64,000 nucleotides of DNA from NCBI GenBank assembly GCA_944326255.1, contig CALVDG010000009.1, positions 1 to 64,000 on the forward strand, written 5' to 3'. Below the pieces are notes generated by a model, which did not search any database, had not been told where the DNA came from, and worked only from the letters and a program-made list of their open reading frames with translations. Positions 27,897 through 36,158 of this stretch are shown here, piece by piece. Source of the stretch: an uncultured Bacteroidales bacterium (GTDB taxonomy: Bacteria > Bacteroidota > Bacteroidia > Bacteroidales > UBA932). Numbering within the stretch: the stretch's first letter is position 1; each line of letters opens with the position of its first letter. The translations under genes and the position numbers were made by a program.

Positions 27897-28534
27897 ACGA
27901 GGACATCATATTCAGATATTTCCCGGAGATGGACGGCAGGCAGCGGGAGCGCATGGCCATGCTGGGCCCGCTGTACAGCGAGTGGAACTCACGAATCAAC
28001 GTCATCTCCCGCAAGGACATGGACAATCTCTACATCCACCACGTCCTGCACTCCATGGCCCTGGTACGTTTTATCAGAAGCAGCGGACTAAGGCCTGAGA
28101 GCATATTCGACGCCGGCACCGGAGGCGGATTTCCAGGCATACCCATGGCCATAGCCATGCCCGAATGCAGGTTCACCCTCTGCGACTCGATTGCCAAGAA
28201 GATCAGAGTGGTCTCCGAAGTCTCGTCCGCCCTGGGGCTGGACAACGTGACTCCGGTCTGCAGCAGGACTGAGGCCATCAAGGACAGAAAATATGACTAC
28301 GTGGTATCCAGGGCCGTCACGGAACTCAGCAAGTTCATCCCCCTGACCCGCCACCTGTACACGGAAGGGATTCTCTACCTTAAAGGCGGAGACATTCAGC
28401 AGGAGATAGAGGAATGCGTCAAAAGGTGCCGCATCACCCCGGAGCAGGTCTCCGTACACAGTATTTCAGACTTTTTTGAGGAAGAATTTTTCGAAAGTAA
28501 AAAGATTATTTGCATTTTCCGGCAAAAGCACTAA
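27893..28534 (+). CDS. rsmG: 16S rRNA (guanine527-N7)-methyltransferase
   Basis: RsmG (GidB) methylates G527 of 16S rRNA using S-adenosylmethionine. The 213-residue protein has the family N-terminal segment (LYSEWNSRINVISRKDMDNLYIHHVLHS), SAM motif I FDAGTGGGFPGIP (about 72-84), CDSIAKKIRVV and the VSRAVTELSKF segment. It overlaps the ECF sigma gene by 4 bases. Its TAA stop forms part of the rpmH promoter. Confidence 0.93.
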   Translation: MNEDIIFRYFPEMDGRQRERMAMLGPLYSEWNSRINVISRKDMDNLYIHHVLHSMALVRFIRSSGLRPESIFDAGTGGGFPGIPMAIAMPECRFTLCDSIAKKIRVVSEVSSALGLDNVTPVCSRTEAIKDRKYDYVVSRAVTELSKFIPLTRHLYTEGILYLKGGDIQQEIEECVKRCRITPEQVSVHSISDFFEEEFFESKKIICIFRQKH

Positions 28535-28539
28535 CTTTG
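28509..28539 (+). promoter_or_regulatory. Full consensus promoter of rpmH
   Basis: TTTG (28509-28512), 19 bases, then TAACTTTG (28532-28539). The first three bases of the -7 box are the rsmG stop codon, so the promoter is embedded in the rsmG coding end. Confidence 0.8.
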
Positions 28540-28576
28540 CGCTCCATTTTACTGACAAATAATAGAATTCTAGAAT

Positions 28577-28729
28577 ATGAAACGTACATTTCAACCGTCA
28601 CAGCGCAAGCGCCGCAACAAACACGGCTTCCGCGAGCGTATGTCCACCCCCAACGGACGCCGCGTCCTCGCAGCACGCCGTCGTCACGGCCGTAAGAAAC
28701 TGACCGTGTCATCCGAGGATCTGTACTAA
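28577..28729 (+). CDS. rpmH: 50S ribosomal protein L34
   Basis: This 50-residue protein begins [18 protein letters not shown] and contains the L34 signature [19 protein letters not shown]. It is complete despite its small size. It is a single-gene unit with a strong promoter and a strong terminator. Note that this is not the dnaA-rpmH-rnpA arrangement common in many bacteria. Confidence 0.97.
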   Translation: MKRTFQPSQRKRRNKHGFRERMSTPNGRRVLAARRRHGRKKLTVSSEDLY

Positions 28730-28753
28730 CAGTCCACAAGTGCGCGAAACATA

Positions 28754-28785
28754 GAAAGCCCGGCTGGTCGACCAGCCGGGCTTTC
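28754..28785. terminator. Bidirectional terminator between rpmH and the TonB receptor gene
   Basis: A perfect 32-bp palindrome, GAAAGCCCGGCTGGTC followed by its reverse complement, forms a very stable hairpin with CTTTC or GAAAG at the ends. It serves the two convergent genes. Confidence 0.85.
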
Positions 28786-28789
28786 TGCG

Positions 28790-30709
28790 TTAGAATTCAA
28801 AGTTCAGACCACCTGTCACATTGGCGCCTGGCATCGGGAAGCCGGCGTTGATCTCGTACTTCCAGTTGAGCAGATTCTCGCCGCGCACCCACACGGACAT
28901 CCAGTCCAGGATGCGGAATGAGGCCCTTATGTTCCACAATACGAAATCCTCCTGCACCGGACTGTCTCCGACCTGAGTGTAAAGCCCCGCCACATACTGT
29001 ACGCCTGTGGACACATGCCAGCGGCCGTGAGCAAAGAGGCCTCCGACGTAGAGCTTGTGCTCCGGTGCTGCCACTACGGGATTATCCATGTGCAGGAAAC
29101 TGTAATTGGCGTCCACAGACCAGTCGCGGGCGATACGCCAGGCCACCTGAGCCTCCACTCCCGCATTGCGCAGAGCCCCGGCATTGACATTGTGCGGACG
29201 GCCGTCCACCATCTGCGTCATGATGAAATTGTCCCCGTCGATATAGAATACATTGACTCCGTATGAAAGCCTGCCCTCCAGCAGTTTCTGGGACAAAGAC
29301 AGTTCGTACGTCCACATCCTTTCCGATCTCAGGTCCGGATTCTGAGGAGGGAACATATACATCTCGCGGATAGTAGGATAACGGAAGCCCTTGCTGACCG
29401 AAGCCTTCAGTTCCATGGAGTGAGGCAGGTGAAATGAGAGACCGGCCTGAGGCACCCACTCTACACCGATATGCGAATGGTGATCAATCCTTACGCCGGC
29501 ATCCAGCGTGAGCCATGTGCCGATATTCTGGCGGAAATCCACATATCCTGCCACCTCGTGCTGAGCGATGTCCACGATATCCTCCCGCTCACCCCTGCGC
29601 TCTCCGGCGACGTATTGGTTCCAGGCAGAGCCCCCGAACCGGTACCAGTCCACCCCCACTGTCAGACGGTTGCCCCAGAACATTCTCACGCTCTGGTATG
29701 CCGATATGCCCATCATGTCGTCATGAGAGTTGAAACGGTAATCCAGAGGCTGATTGTCAGTAGTATCCAACGGATAATAGCCGTCATTGATCTGGTGGTC
29801 TCCCCAGTTGTAGAACACACTCAGGGCACCGGACGTACCCTCATACTCGTTTTCTACAGCCAGCGAGGTCATCCCCCTTGTTACGCTCTGATCCGCATCC
29901 GAGAGAGGATTTGACACAGTTCCGGGATTGGAAGCGTTGAAATGGGTGACATTGACATCAGCCCTGACTCTCCAGTGCCCGGAGATCTCGTATCCCAGCT
30001 TGGCATATTCCCCGTACTGCTCGAATCCCATATCCGCACGGTGTCCGTCTGTCCGGTTGTACGAGGCGCTTACGATGCTGGAGAATCCCTTGTAGCGCAC
30101 CCGGTTGGTCAGTTCGGTCTGGACCGTGTTCCACGAGCCGTAGCCCGCGTTGATATCGGTACGCACCCCGTCCTGCTCCATCCTGCGCGTGACGATATTG
30201 ACCACACCGCCCATGGCGTTGGAGCCGTACAGCACCGAAGCAGGCCCGCGCAGAACCTCGACCCTCTCCGCCATCAGGGACTGGTAAGCGTCCGATATCG
30301 GATGGCCGAACATCCCCATGTACTGCGGATGTCCGTCGATGAGCACCATCACCTGTCCGGAGCCTCCGCTCAGTCCGCGCATCGATATGGTTCCCGCAGC
30401 CCCCTCCGAGACTCCGTACCCCATGATGCCGCGTGAGGTAATGAAGAGGCCGGGCACCTGCTCGGTCAGCACCGGCAGCAGTGACGGGACATTGGAATAC
30501 TCGATTAACGGACGGTCCACTACACTGACCGTCATGGGCAGATGCCGGATATCAGTCTCATTGCGGGTACCTGTCACCACCACCTCCGAAAGCGTGTCGG
30601 TCAGGACTTTTCCGGAAGTATCAGCCGGCACTTCAAAACAACGGGCCTCCGCCCGGACAGACGCTGCAGCACATATAAATGCCGCAGCCAGCACAAATAT
30701 TTTTCTCAT
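28790..30709 (-). CDS. TonB-dependent outer-membrane receptor
   Basis: The 639-residue protein has a signal peptide (MRKIFVLAAAFICAAASVRA) and a TonB-box-like stretch with DTLSEVVVTGTR (about 38-49). The plug domain follows (about 55-170; VPSLLPVLTEQVPGLFI, GGSGQVMVLIDG and VEVLRGPASVLYGSNAMGGV). The rest is a beta-barrel ending in the classic aromatic VTGGLNFEF. The compact size and plug resemble BtuB/CirA-type importers of cobalamin, siderophores or metals rather than SusC. No SusD partner is present. The ligand is unknown. Its -7 box ends only 4 bases before the ATG. Confidence 0.92.
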   Translation of the reverse strand: MRKIFVLAAAFICAAASVRAEARCFEVPADTSGKVLTDTLSEVVVTGTRNETDIRHLPMTVSVVDRPLIEYSNVPSLLPVLTEQVPGLFITSRGIMGYGVSEGAAGTISMRGLSGGSGQVMVLIDGHPQYMGMFGHPISDAYQSLMAERVEVLRGPASVLYGSNAMGGVVNIVTRRMEQDGVRTDINAGYGSWNTVQTELTNRVRYKGFSSIVSASYNRTDGHRADMGFEQYGEYAKLGYEISGHWRVRADVNVTHFNASNPGTVSNPLSDADQSVTRGMTSLAVENEYEGTSGALSVFYNWGDHQINDGYYPLDTTDNQPLDYRFNSHDDMMGISAYQSVRMFWGNRLTVGVDWYRFGGSAWNQYVAGERRGEREDIVDIAQHEVAGYVDFRQNIGTWLTLDAGVRIDHHSHIGVEWVPQAGLSFHLPHSMELKASVSKGFRYPTIREMYMFPPQNPDLRSERMWTYELSLSQKLLEGRLSYGVNVFYIDGDNFIMTQMVDGRPHNVNAGALRNAGVEAQVAWRIARDWSVDANYSFLHMDNPVVAAPEHKLYVGGLFAHGRWHVSTGVQYVAGLYTQVGDSPVQEDFVLWNIRASFRILDWMSVWVRGENLLNWKYEINAGFPMPGANVTGGLNFEF

Positions 30710-30713
30710 AGTG

Positions 30714-30721
30714 CAAATATA
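30714..30721 (-). promoter_or_regulatory. Promoter -7 box next to the TonB receptor ATG
   Basis: The minus strand reads TATATTTG with only 4 bases before the ATG, which predicts a leaderless transcript if this box is used. The sequence 19 bases upstream is GTTT, a weak match. Confidence 0.5.
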
Positions 30722-30809
30722 ATCGTCTGTCCTGAGACGGAAACACAGATTTTACCCGAAATATTACCAATTTTACCGAAAAGGCCGTGCCGGGGTAAGT
30801 TTTTCTTTA

Positions 30810-30817
30810 TATTTTTG
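30810..30817 (+). promoter_or_regulatory. Promoter -7 box next to the PASTA gene ATG
   Basis: TATTTTTG ends 4 bases before the ATG at 30822, mirroring the divergent TonB receptor promoter. Confidence 0.5.
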
Positions 30818-30821
30818 TGCT

Positions 30822-31646
30822 ATGAAAAAGATATTCAGGAAACCGTTCAGGGTCTCATTTACCAAGAACATACTGCTTATCCTCGGCATTCTCGTGGCAG
30901 GCTACCTGGTCGTCATCCTATCCCTTAAGGCCGTGACGCGCCACAATCAGGAGCTCACCGTACCGGACTTCTCAGGCATGAGCCTGGAGGAAGCCGGAGC
31001 ACTGGCCGGGGCCGAAGGCTTAAGAATAGACGTGACCGACTCGGTGTACATAAGAGGGATGGAGCGCGGATCCGTCTCGCGTCAGAATCCACTTCCCGGC
31101 TCAAAGGTAAAGAAGAACAGGAGAATACTCCTGGTAATCAACTCAGTGATTCCCCGGCAGTCCATCGTGCCCTCCGTTACCGGATACTCATTCCGGCAGG
31201 CTAAGGCCGAACTGATAGCCAACGGCCTCAGAGTGGGACGGCTGATCTATCAGGAGGATATGGCCACAAACAATGTCCTGGAGCAGCAGTACAGAGGAGA
31301 GGACATCGCCCCCGGTACGAAAATCAACAGCGGCACCGCCATAGACCTGATTCTGGGCCTCAATCCGGAAGACAGTGCGACATTCGTTCCCAACGTGGTC
31401 GGCTACAAATACCAGATGGCCACGGAGCTCCTGCAGGACAACTCCCTGAACATCTACAGCTGCGATTTTGACAGCACAGTATCCACATATTCCGACACCC
31501 TGGAAGCATACGTCTACGGCCAGTATCCGCCTGCTTCCGATTCCATAACCGTCAGGACAGGCTCGGCAGTGTCCCTTTTCCTGTCCAAGGACATAACCCG
31601 AATACCAGTGCCCGATGACGAAGCAGACAGCACCGACTCCCTCTGA
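30822..31646 (+). CDS. Membrane-anchored PASTA-domain protein
   Basis: The 274-residue protein has a short basic N-terminus, one membrane helix (NILLILGILVAGYLVVILSL, about 16-35) and three PASTA domains (about 45-110, 113-180 and 188-262). Their openings are VPDFSGMSLEEA, VPSVTGYSFRQA and VPNVVGYKYQMA. PASTA domains bind peptidoglycan fragments or beta-lactams in other bacteria. Here there is no attached kinase. It should sit in the inner membrane facing the periplasm. Its end overlaps rluD by 32 bases; I recall this pairing from other Bacteroidota. Confidence 0.88.
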   Translation: MKKIFRKPFRVSFTKNILLILGILVAGYLVVILSLKAVTRHNQELTVPDFSGMSLEEAGALAGAEGLRIDVTDSVYIRGMERGSVSRQNPLPGSKVKKNRRILLVINSVIPRQSIVPSVTGYSFRQAKAELIANGLRVGRLIYQEDMATNNVLEQQYRGEDIAPGTKINSGTAIDLILGLNPEDSATFVPNVVGYKYQMATELLQDNSLNIYSCDFDSTVSTYSDTLEAYVYGQYPPASDSITVRTGSAVSLFLSKDITRIPVPDDEADSTDSL

Positions 31647-32700
31647 GCAATGGGATGACATAGAAGAGCTGGACGACAGCCCTGATTCCGATGAGGAACA
31701 GGGGATGTTCGAGCATTACGGCCTGAGCGTAGACCGCGGCCAGAGTCTGCTGCGCATAGACAAGTACCTCACTGCGCACATAGAGGGCGCATCCAGACAC
31801 CGCATACAGCTGGCCATCGAGGCGGGCTATGTACGGGTCAACGGGACGGTCATAAAGGCCAACTACAAAGTAAAGCCCCAGGATGAGATAAAGATATTCC
31901 TGCCTTACCGCCGCCGAGGCTTCGAGATACTTCCCGAGAAGATGGATCTGGACATCAGATATGAGGATGAGGACGTACTGGTGGTCAACAAGCCGGCCGG
32001 ACTGGTGGTACACCCGGGCTGCGGCCATTTCACCGGCACCCTGCTCAACGGCCTGGCATGGTATCTGGGACGAAGCCAGGGCCCGGATGCCCCGGATGAC
32101 CGCATGGGCATACTCGTACACCGCATCGACAAGGACACCTCCGGGACCCTGCTGATAGCCAAGAACGACGATGCCCAGGCCTATCTGGCCCGGCAGTTCT
32201 TCGTCCACTCCATTGAGAGAAAATATACGGCAATAGTCTGGGGCGACATGGAGCAGGACTCCGGCACCATAACCGGCGATATAGGCCGGGATCCCAACGA
32301 CAGGCTCCGCTTCAAGGTCGTGGAGGACGGCACGGGAAAGCACGCCGTCACCCACTGGCGTGTCATCGAAAGGCTGGGCTACATCACTGTCGTGGAATGT
32401 TCCCTGGAGACAGGCCGCACTCACCAGATCAGGGTACATATGAACCACATCGGCCATCCGCTGTTCAACGACAGCAGGTACGGAGGGGACAGGATACTCA
32501 AGGGCACCCTTTACTCAAAATACCGGCAGTTCATAGACAACTGCTTCGAGATACTTCCGCGTCAGGCACTCCACGCCGGCACCATAGGGTTCATCCACCC
32601 GCGCACACACGAGAAAGTCACGGTCAGCAGCGGACTGCCGGCTGACATGACCGCGCTGATAGAAAAGTTCCGCAACTTTGTCAGCAGCCGACAGGCCTAA
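31615..32700 (+). CDS. rluD: Pseudouridine synthase, RluA/RluD family
   Basis: The 361-residue enzyme isomerises uridines in rRNA. An acidic N-terminal tail (about 10-30) precedes an S4 RNA-binding domain (about 43-100; LLRIDKYLTAHIEGASRHRIQ) and the catalytic domain with HRIDKDTSG (Asp172) and TGRTHQIRVHM. RluD modifies helix 69 of 23S rRNA in E. coli; the exact target here is inferred. Its start overlaps the PASTA gene by 32 bases. Its TAA stop overlaps the convergent outer-membrane gene stop. Confidence 0.88.
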   Translation: MTKQTAPTPSEQWDDIEELDDSPDSDEEQGMFEHYGLSVDRGQSLLRIDKYLTAHIEGASRHRIQLAIEAGYVRVNGTVIKANYKVKPQDEIKIFLPYRRRGFEILPEKMDLDIRYEDEDVLVVNKPAGLVVHPGCGHFTGTLLNGLAWYLGRSQGPDAPDDRMGILVHRIDKDTSGTLLIAKNDDAQAYLARQFFVHSIERKYTAIVWGDMEQDSGTITGDIGRDPNDRLRFKVVEDGTGKHAVTHWRVIERLGYITVVECSLETGRTHQIRVHMNHIGHPLFNDSRYGGDRILKGTLYSKYRQFIDNCFEILPRQALHAGTIGFIHPRTHEKVTVSSGLPADMTALIEKFRNFVSSRQA

Positions 32701-35513
32701 CGCCTATGAGGAGGAAGCCCTCCGGGGCCGCGTCTCATACCTCCGCCCATCATCCTGTCGAAATTGCCGAAACGATAGACGAGGCTTATGATGAAATACT
32801 GCCCGAGGGTATTGTTGTAGGTGTCCTCGATGTAGTTGTCAGTGGTATTGCGGTAATTGTTCCTGGACTGATTGAGTATATCGTAGACCTTCAGGCGCAG
32901 GGTCATCTTTTTCTTCAGGAACGACTGCGATATCTCGGCGTTCCAGGTCAGGGACGGCTCACCGAAACCGGCATCGTATCCGATATAATAATTGTACCTG
33001 GCATCGGTGGCGATCTCCATACCCCAGGGCAGGGTGGCCGTCACCTCGGCGAACACCGAGTTGTCCCATGTATCGGAACGGGCCTGCGAGGCAATCTCGT
33101 ACCACGCCTTGCGGTATGAGGCGCGGGCACCGAGACGGGTCTCCAGATAATCGTTCCTGTAGACGAACGTCAGATTCTCCATCACTGAAAGGGTCGTCGT
33201 CCTGCCTGCGATAAGGTCATCCATTATCTCGTCCAGAGTCGTGGCCGTAGTATCGTTGCCGGTATAGGACAGACTGCTGTTGACAGCCGCACGGGTAAAG
33301 GACATGATAGAGAAGCCGGACTTGGCTATCTGGGAATTGACCATGAACATCAGGTCTCCTCCTATGACCGGCCGGTCGGAGTTGATGGGAGCCGTGTACT
33401 GCACTCCCGAGCCGTCGTACCAGCTGGCGTTGATGATATCGTCCTTGGTATAGTTGAATCCTCCCATCAGAGCGTAGGTGGAGAAGGTCTTCATATCCGT
33501 ATAGTCATAGTGCATCCTCAGTCTGTGCTGAAACTCGGGCTTAAGAGTGGGATTACCCAATGACACATACAGAGGGTCCGAGTTGTCCGGCACGGGCATC
33601 AGCTGATTGACAGAAGGCTCTGAAGTACGGCCCCAGTAGAACAGACGCAGGAACTCATTGTCCGAGAAGTTGTAGTCAAACCGGGCCGACGGAGCGAAAT
33701 TCCATACCGTATAGGACGTATCCCTGGCCGCCCCCATCTGTCCTACAGTCCTGGTTGTGGACGGTTCGGCATTGACTCCTATCTGGAGATTGTATTTCTC
33801 CTCCTGCTTCATCATGCTCACCTGCATCCTGTGGCTCAGGAAAGTGTTGGTCATACGGCTGGAATAGTCATCCATCAATCTACCGCTGACGTTGTCATAA
33901 GTCATCTTCTCCGACTGATACTGCTGCCAGTCAAAGCGGTAGGATCCCAGCAGGAAAAAATTCCTGCCCAGAGGCTCTGTATACGTCAGGTCTGCGGACA
34001 CCGAATAGCTCTCATCCTTCTGGTCGTATCTCTGGTCTATCAGTTCCGTTCCGGACAGCACGTTGTCAGTGTATGTATTGGTCTCGGAATAGTTGATACC
34101 GCTGTAGTCATTGTTGGACAGGGAGTAGTCCAGGTTGAGGGACAAGGTGCGGCCCTTGGCCTCCCCTATCTTCTGGCGCAGGAGCAGCCGGCCGTTGGTT
34201 CTCCAGGAGATACCGTCCGAAGAGGACTCGCTGCGTCCGTCATTGACCTTGCCGCTCTCGGAATTATCCGTGGAATACTCGCTCATCTCATCGTAACGGC
34301 TGCGCCCGTAGTTGAAGCGTGGACGGAAAAGTATGGAAGTCTTATCGTTGAACTTATAGTCAAACACCACTCCGCCACGGTGTCCGTCACTGAAGAAGCG
34401 GCTGGTCTCGTTGTTGTCTGTCATCAGACTGGAGCCGTCCCCCAGGAAGGTAGTCCTGCTGCTGCGCTCCTCCACGTCCCTTATAGAACCGTTGTAGAGA
34501 TAATTGCCGCCTATCTCGCGGTCCTTGTCCCCGCCGATATTCATATTGCCGTTCACTCCTGCCATCCAGGAGGTCATGATACCTCCACGGTTGCCTCCGA
34601 AGCCGCGCCCGCGCATACCGCCGCCCATCTCGCTGTTCATGTCGTTGAATCCGCGGTTGTTGGTATTGTTGCCGTTGAGTATGAAGCTGATCTGGTTGTT
34701 CTCGGTGAAGCGGCCTATCATGCCGGAAGCCTGATAACGGGCTGCGTGCTCCTCCGTCTGCAGGTCGTGTCCGCCTCCTGCCGTCACATTGCCGAACCAG
34801 GCCTCCAGCATACCGGGCTTGATGCTCAGATCTATGACCTTCTCCTCATTGCCGTCGTCTATGCCGGTAAACTCGGCCTGATCGGACTTCTTGTCCACTA
34901 TCTTGACTTTCTGTATTATCTGCGCAGGGATATTCTTGGATGCCAGCGAAGGGTCGTCCAGAAAGAATTCCTTGCCGCCTATCATTATCTTGTTTATCGT
35001 CTCCCCCTGATACGATATCGCTCCGTCACTGTCCACATCCACGCCGGGCAGTTTCTTGAGCAGGTCCTCCAGCACGTCATTGTCAGTGGTCTTGTAAGCC
35101 GCGGCACTGTACTCTATCGTATCTTTCTTGACCACTATGGGATTGCCGACAGCCGACACCACCACCGCGTCCAGCATCTCCACGTCCTCGCTCATGAACA
35201 GTTCTCCGAGGTCTGTCACCGCCTTGTCCACCGTGATATTGCGGATAAGTTTCCTGTACCCGACCATATCCGCCACGAACATATACTTGCCCGCCGGGAC
35301 TCCTTTAATCATACCCTTGCCGTCGGCATCCGTCACGGCATAGTATGCGCTGGTGTTTCCGTCCTGGGAAAGATATATGGTGGCGAACGACACCGGTTCC
35401 AGCGAGAGGGTGTCGGTCAGCTTAACCTTCACAGTATTGTCACCTTTCTGCGCAAAAAGGCTCCATGCGGAAAATATCAGCAGCAGCGCAGAAAGAAGGC
35501 GTTTGTATGTCAT
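32697..35513 (-). CDS. Outer-membrane beta-barrel protein with carboxypeptidase-like N-terminal domain
   Basis: The 938-residue protein has a signal peptide (ALLLIFSAWSLFAQ) and a CarboxypepD-regulatory-like/CNA-B domain (about 25-110; EPVSFATIYLSQDG). A plug-like region follows (about 115-230; TDNDVLEDLLKKLPGVDVDSDG), then a long barrel typical of the Bacteroidota 'outer membrane beta-barrel family' of TonB-linked proteins. A glycine/arginine-rich loop lies at about 295-312 (MGGGMRGRGFGGNRGG). The C-terminus is an unusual MMGGGMRRGPGGLPPHRR tail instead of a terminal aromatic residue. It follows ruvC by 82 bases and has no clear promoter box of its own (GAGATTTG at best). Its cargo is unknown. 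Confidence 0.85.
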   Translation of the reverse strand: MTYKRLLSALLLIFSAWSLFAQKGDNTVKVKLTDTLSLEPVSFATIYLSQDGNTSAYYAVTDADGKGMIKGVPAGKYMFVADMVGYRKLIRNITVDKAVTDLGELFMSEDVEMLDAVVVSAVGNPIVVKKDTIEYSAAAYKTTDNDVLEDLLKKLPGVDVDSDGAISYQGETINKIMIGGKEFFLDDPSLASKNIPAQIIQKVKIVDKKSDQAEFTGIDDGNEEKVIDLSIKPGMLEAWFGNVTAGGGHDLQTEEHAARYQASGMIGRFTENNQISFILNGNNTNNRGFNDMNSEMGGGMRGRGFGGNRGGIMTSWMAGVNGNMNIGGDKDREIGGNYLYNGSIRDVEERSSRTTFLGDGSSLMTDNNETSRFFSDGHRGGVVFDYKFNDKTSILFRPRFNYGRSRYDEMSEYSTDNSESGKVNDGRSESSSDGISWRTNGRLLLRQKIGEAKGRTLSLNLDYSLSNNDYSGINYSETNTYTDNVLSGTELIDQRYDQKDESYSVSADLTYTEPLGRNFFLLGSYRFDWQQYQSEKMTYDNVSGRLMDDYSSRMTNTFLSHRMQVSMMKQEEKYNLQIGVNAEPSTTRTVGQMGAARDTSYTVWNFAPSARFDYNFSDNEFLRLFYWGRTSEPSVNQLMPVPDNSDPLYVSLGNPTLKPEFQHRLRMHYDYTDMKTFSTYALMGGFNYTKDDIINASWYDGSGVQYTAPINSDRPVIGGDLMFMVNSQIAKSGFSIMSFTRAAVNSSLSYTGNDTTATTLDEIMDDLIAGRTTTLSVMENLTFVYRNDYLETRLGARASYRKAWYEIASQARSDTWDNSVFAEVTATLPWGMEIATDARYNYYIGYDAGFGEPSLTWNAEISQSFLKKKMTLRLKVYDILNQSRNNYRNTTDNYIEDTYNNTLGQYFIISLVYRFGNFDRMMGGGMRRGPGGLPPHRR

Positions 35514-35595
35514 CGTGTGTCAGAATTAAAAACGTTGTTTTGACAAATCTCAACTGCGATAGTTTAAACGGACAGGTATTAAGTTTTGCGGCTGT

Positions 35596-36153
35596 TCAAC
35601 GCATCCGCTCGGGATGGGACTTCACGAACTTCTCCCAGCTGGTGGAGTTCTCTACATCCGCGAACGGATTGACCAGCTGGTAGAAATGACACAGGGCTAT
35701 GGCCAGGGCATCCGATGCGTCCAGAAACTCCGGCCTGAGCTCCGTCGCCAAAGTTCTGGACAGGATCAGGGCTACCTGCTCCTTTGAGGCCGCTCCCTGA
35801 CCGGTGACAGCCATCTTGACCTTCCGCGGAGCATACTCGAAGATAGGGACATTGGCCGCAATGGCAGCCGCAATGGCAGCTCCCTGGGCCCGTCCCAGCT
35901 TCAGCATGACCTGCGGATTCTTTCCATAGAAAGGGGCCTCGACCGCCACGTCATCCGGGGTATATCTGGAGATAATCCTGCTGACTTCCGTAAATATGGT
36001 ATTGAGCTTCGCGAAATGGTCCTTCTCCTTCCGCAAGTCCACCACCCCCATGTCCACATAGTGGACCTTACGTCTGTCTGCAAGAATGACCCCGTAACCA
36101 AGAATCATGGTTCCGGGGTCTATTCCCAATATCACCCTCTGTGCGTCGTTCAT
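35596..36153 (-). CDS. ruvC: Holliday junction resolvase RuvC
   Basis: RuvC is the endonuclease that resolves Holliday junctions after RuvAB branch migration. The 185-residue sequence has the four acidic catalytic residues: Asp12 (LGIDPGT), Glu72 (VAVEAPF), and Asp145 and Asp148 (LDASDALAIALCH). It begins 5 bases after serS ends and is transcribed with it. No ruvA or ruvB is in the window. Confidence 0.96.
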   Translation of the reverse strand: MNDAQRVILGIDPGTMILGYGVILADRRKVHYVDMGVVDLRKEKDHFAKLNTIFTEVSRIISRYTPDDVAVEAPFYGKNPQVMLKLGRAQGAAIAAAIAANVPIFEYAPRKVKMAVTGQGAASKEQVALILSRTLATELRPEFLDASDALAIALCHFYQLVNPFADVENSTSWEKFVKSHPERMR

Positions 36154-36158
36154 CGGAC

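Noticed and set aside
28790..30709. SusC-type polysaccharide utilisation locus
   Set aside because: The receptor is too short for SusC, lacks the N-terminal carboxypeptidase-like domain, and no SusD or glycoside hydrolase is nearby.
33831..35543. 570-codon open frame on the plus strand
   Set aside because: It is antisense to the outer-membrane barrel gene, has no domain or promoter, and reflects GC-rich codon bias.
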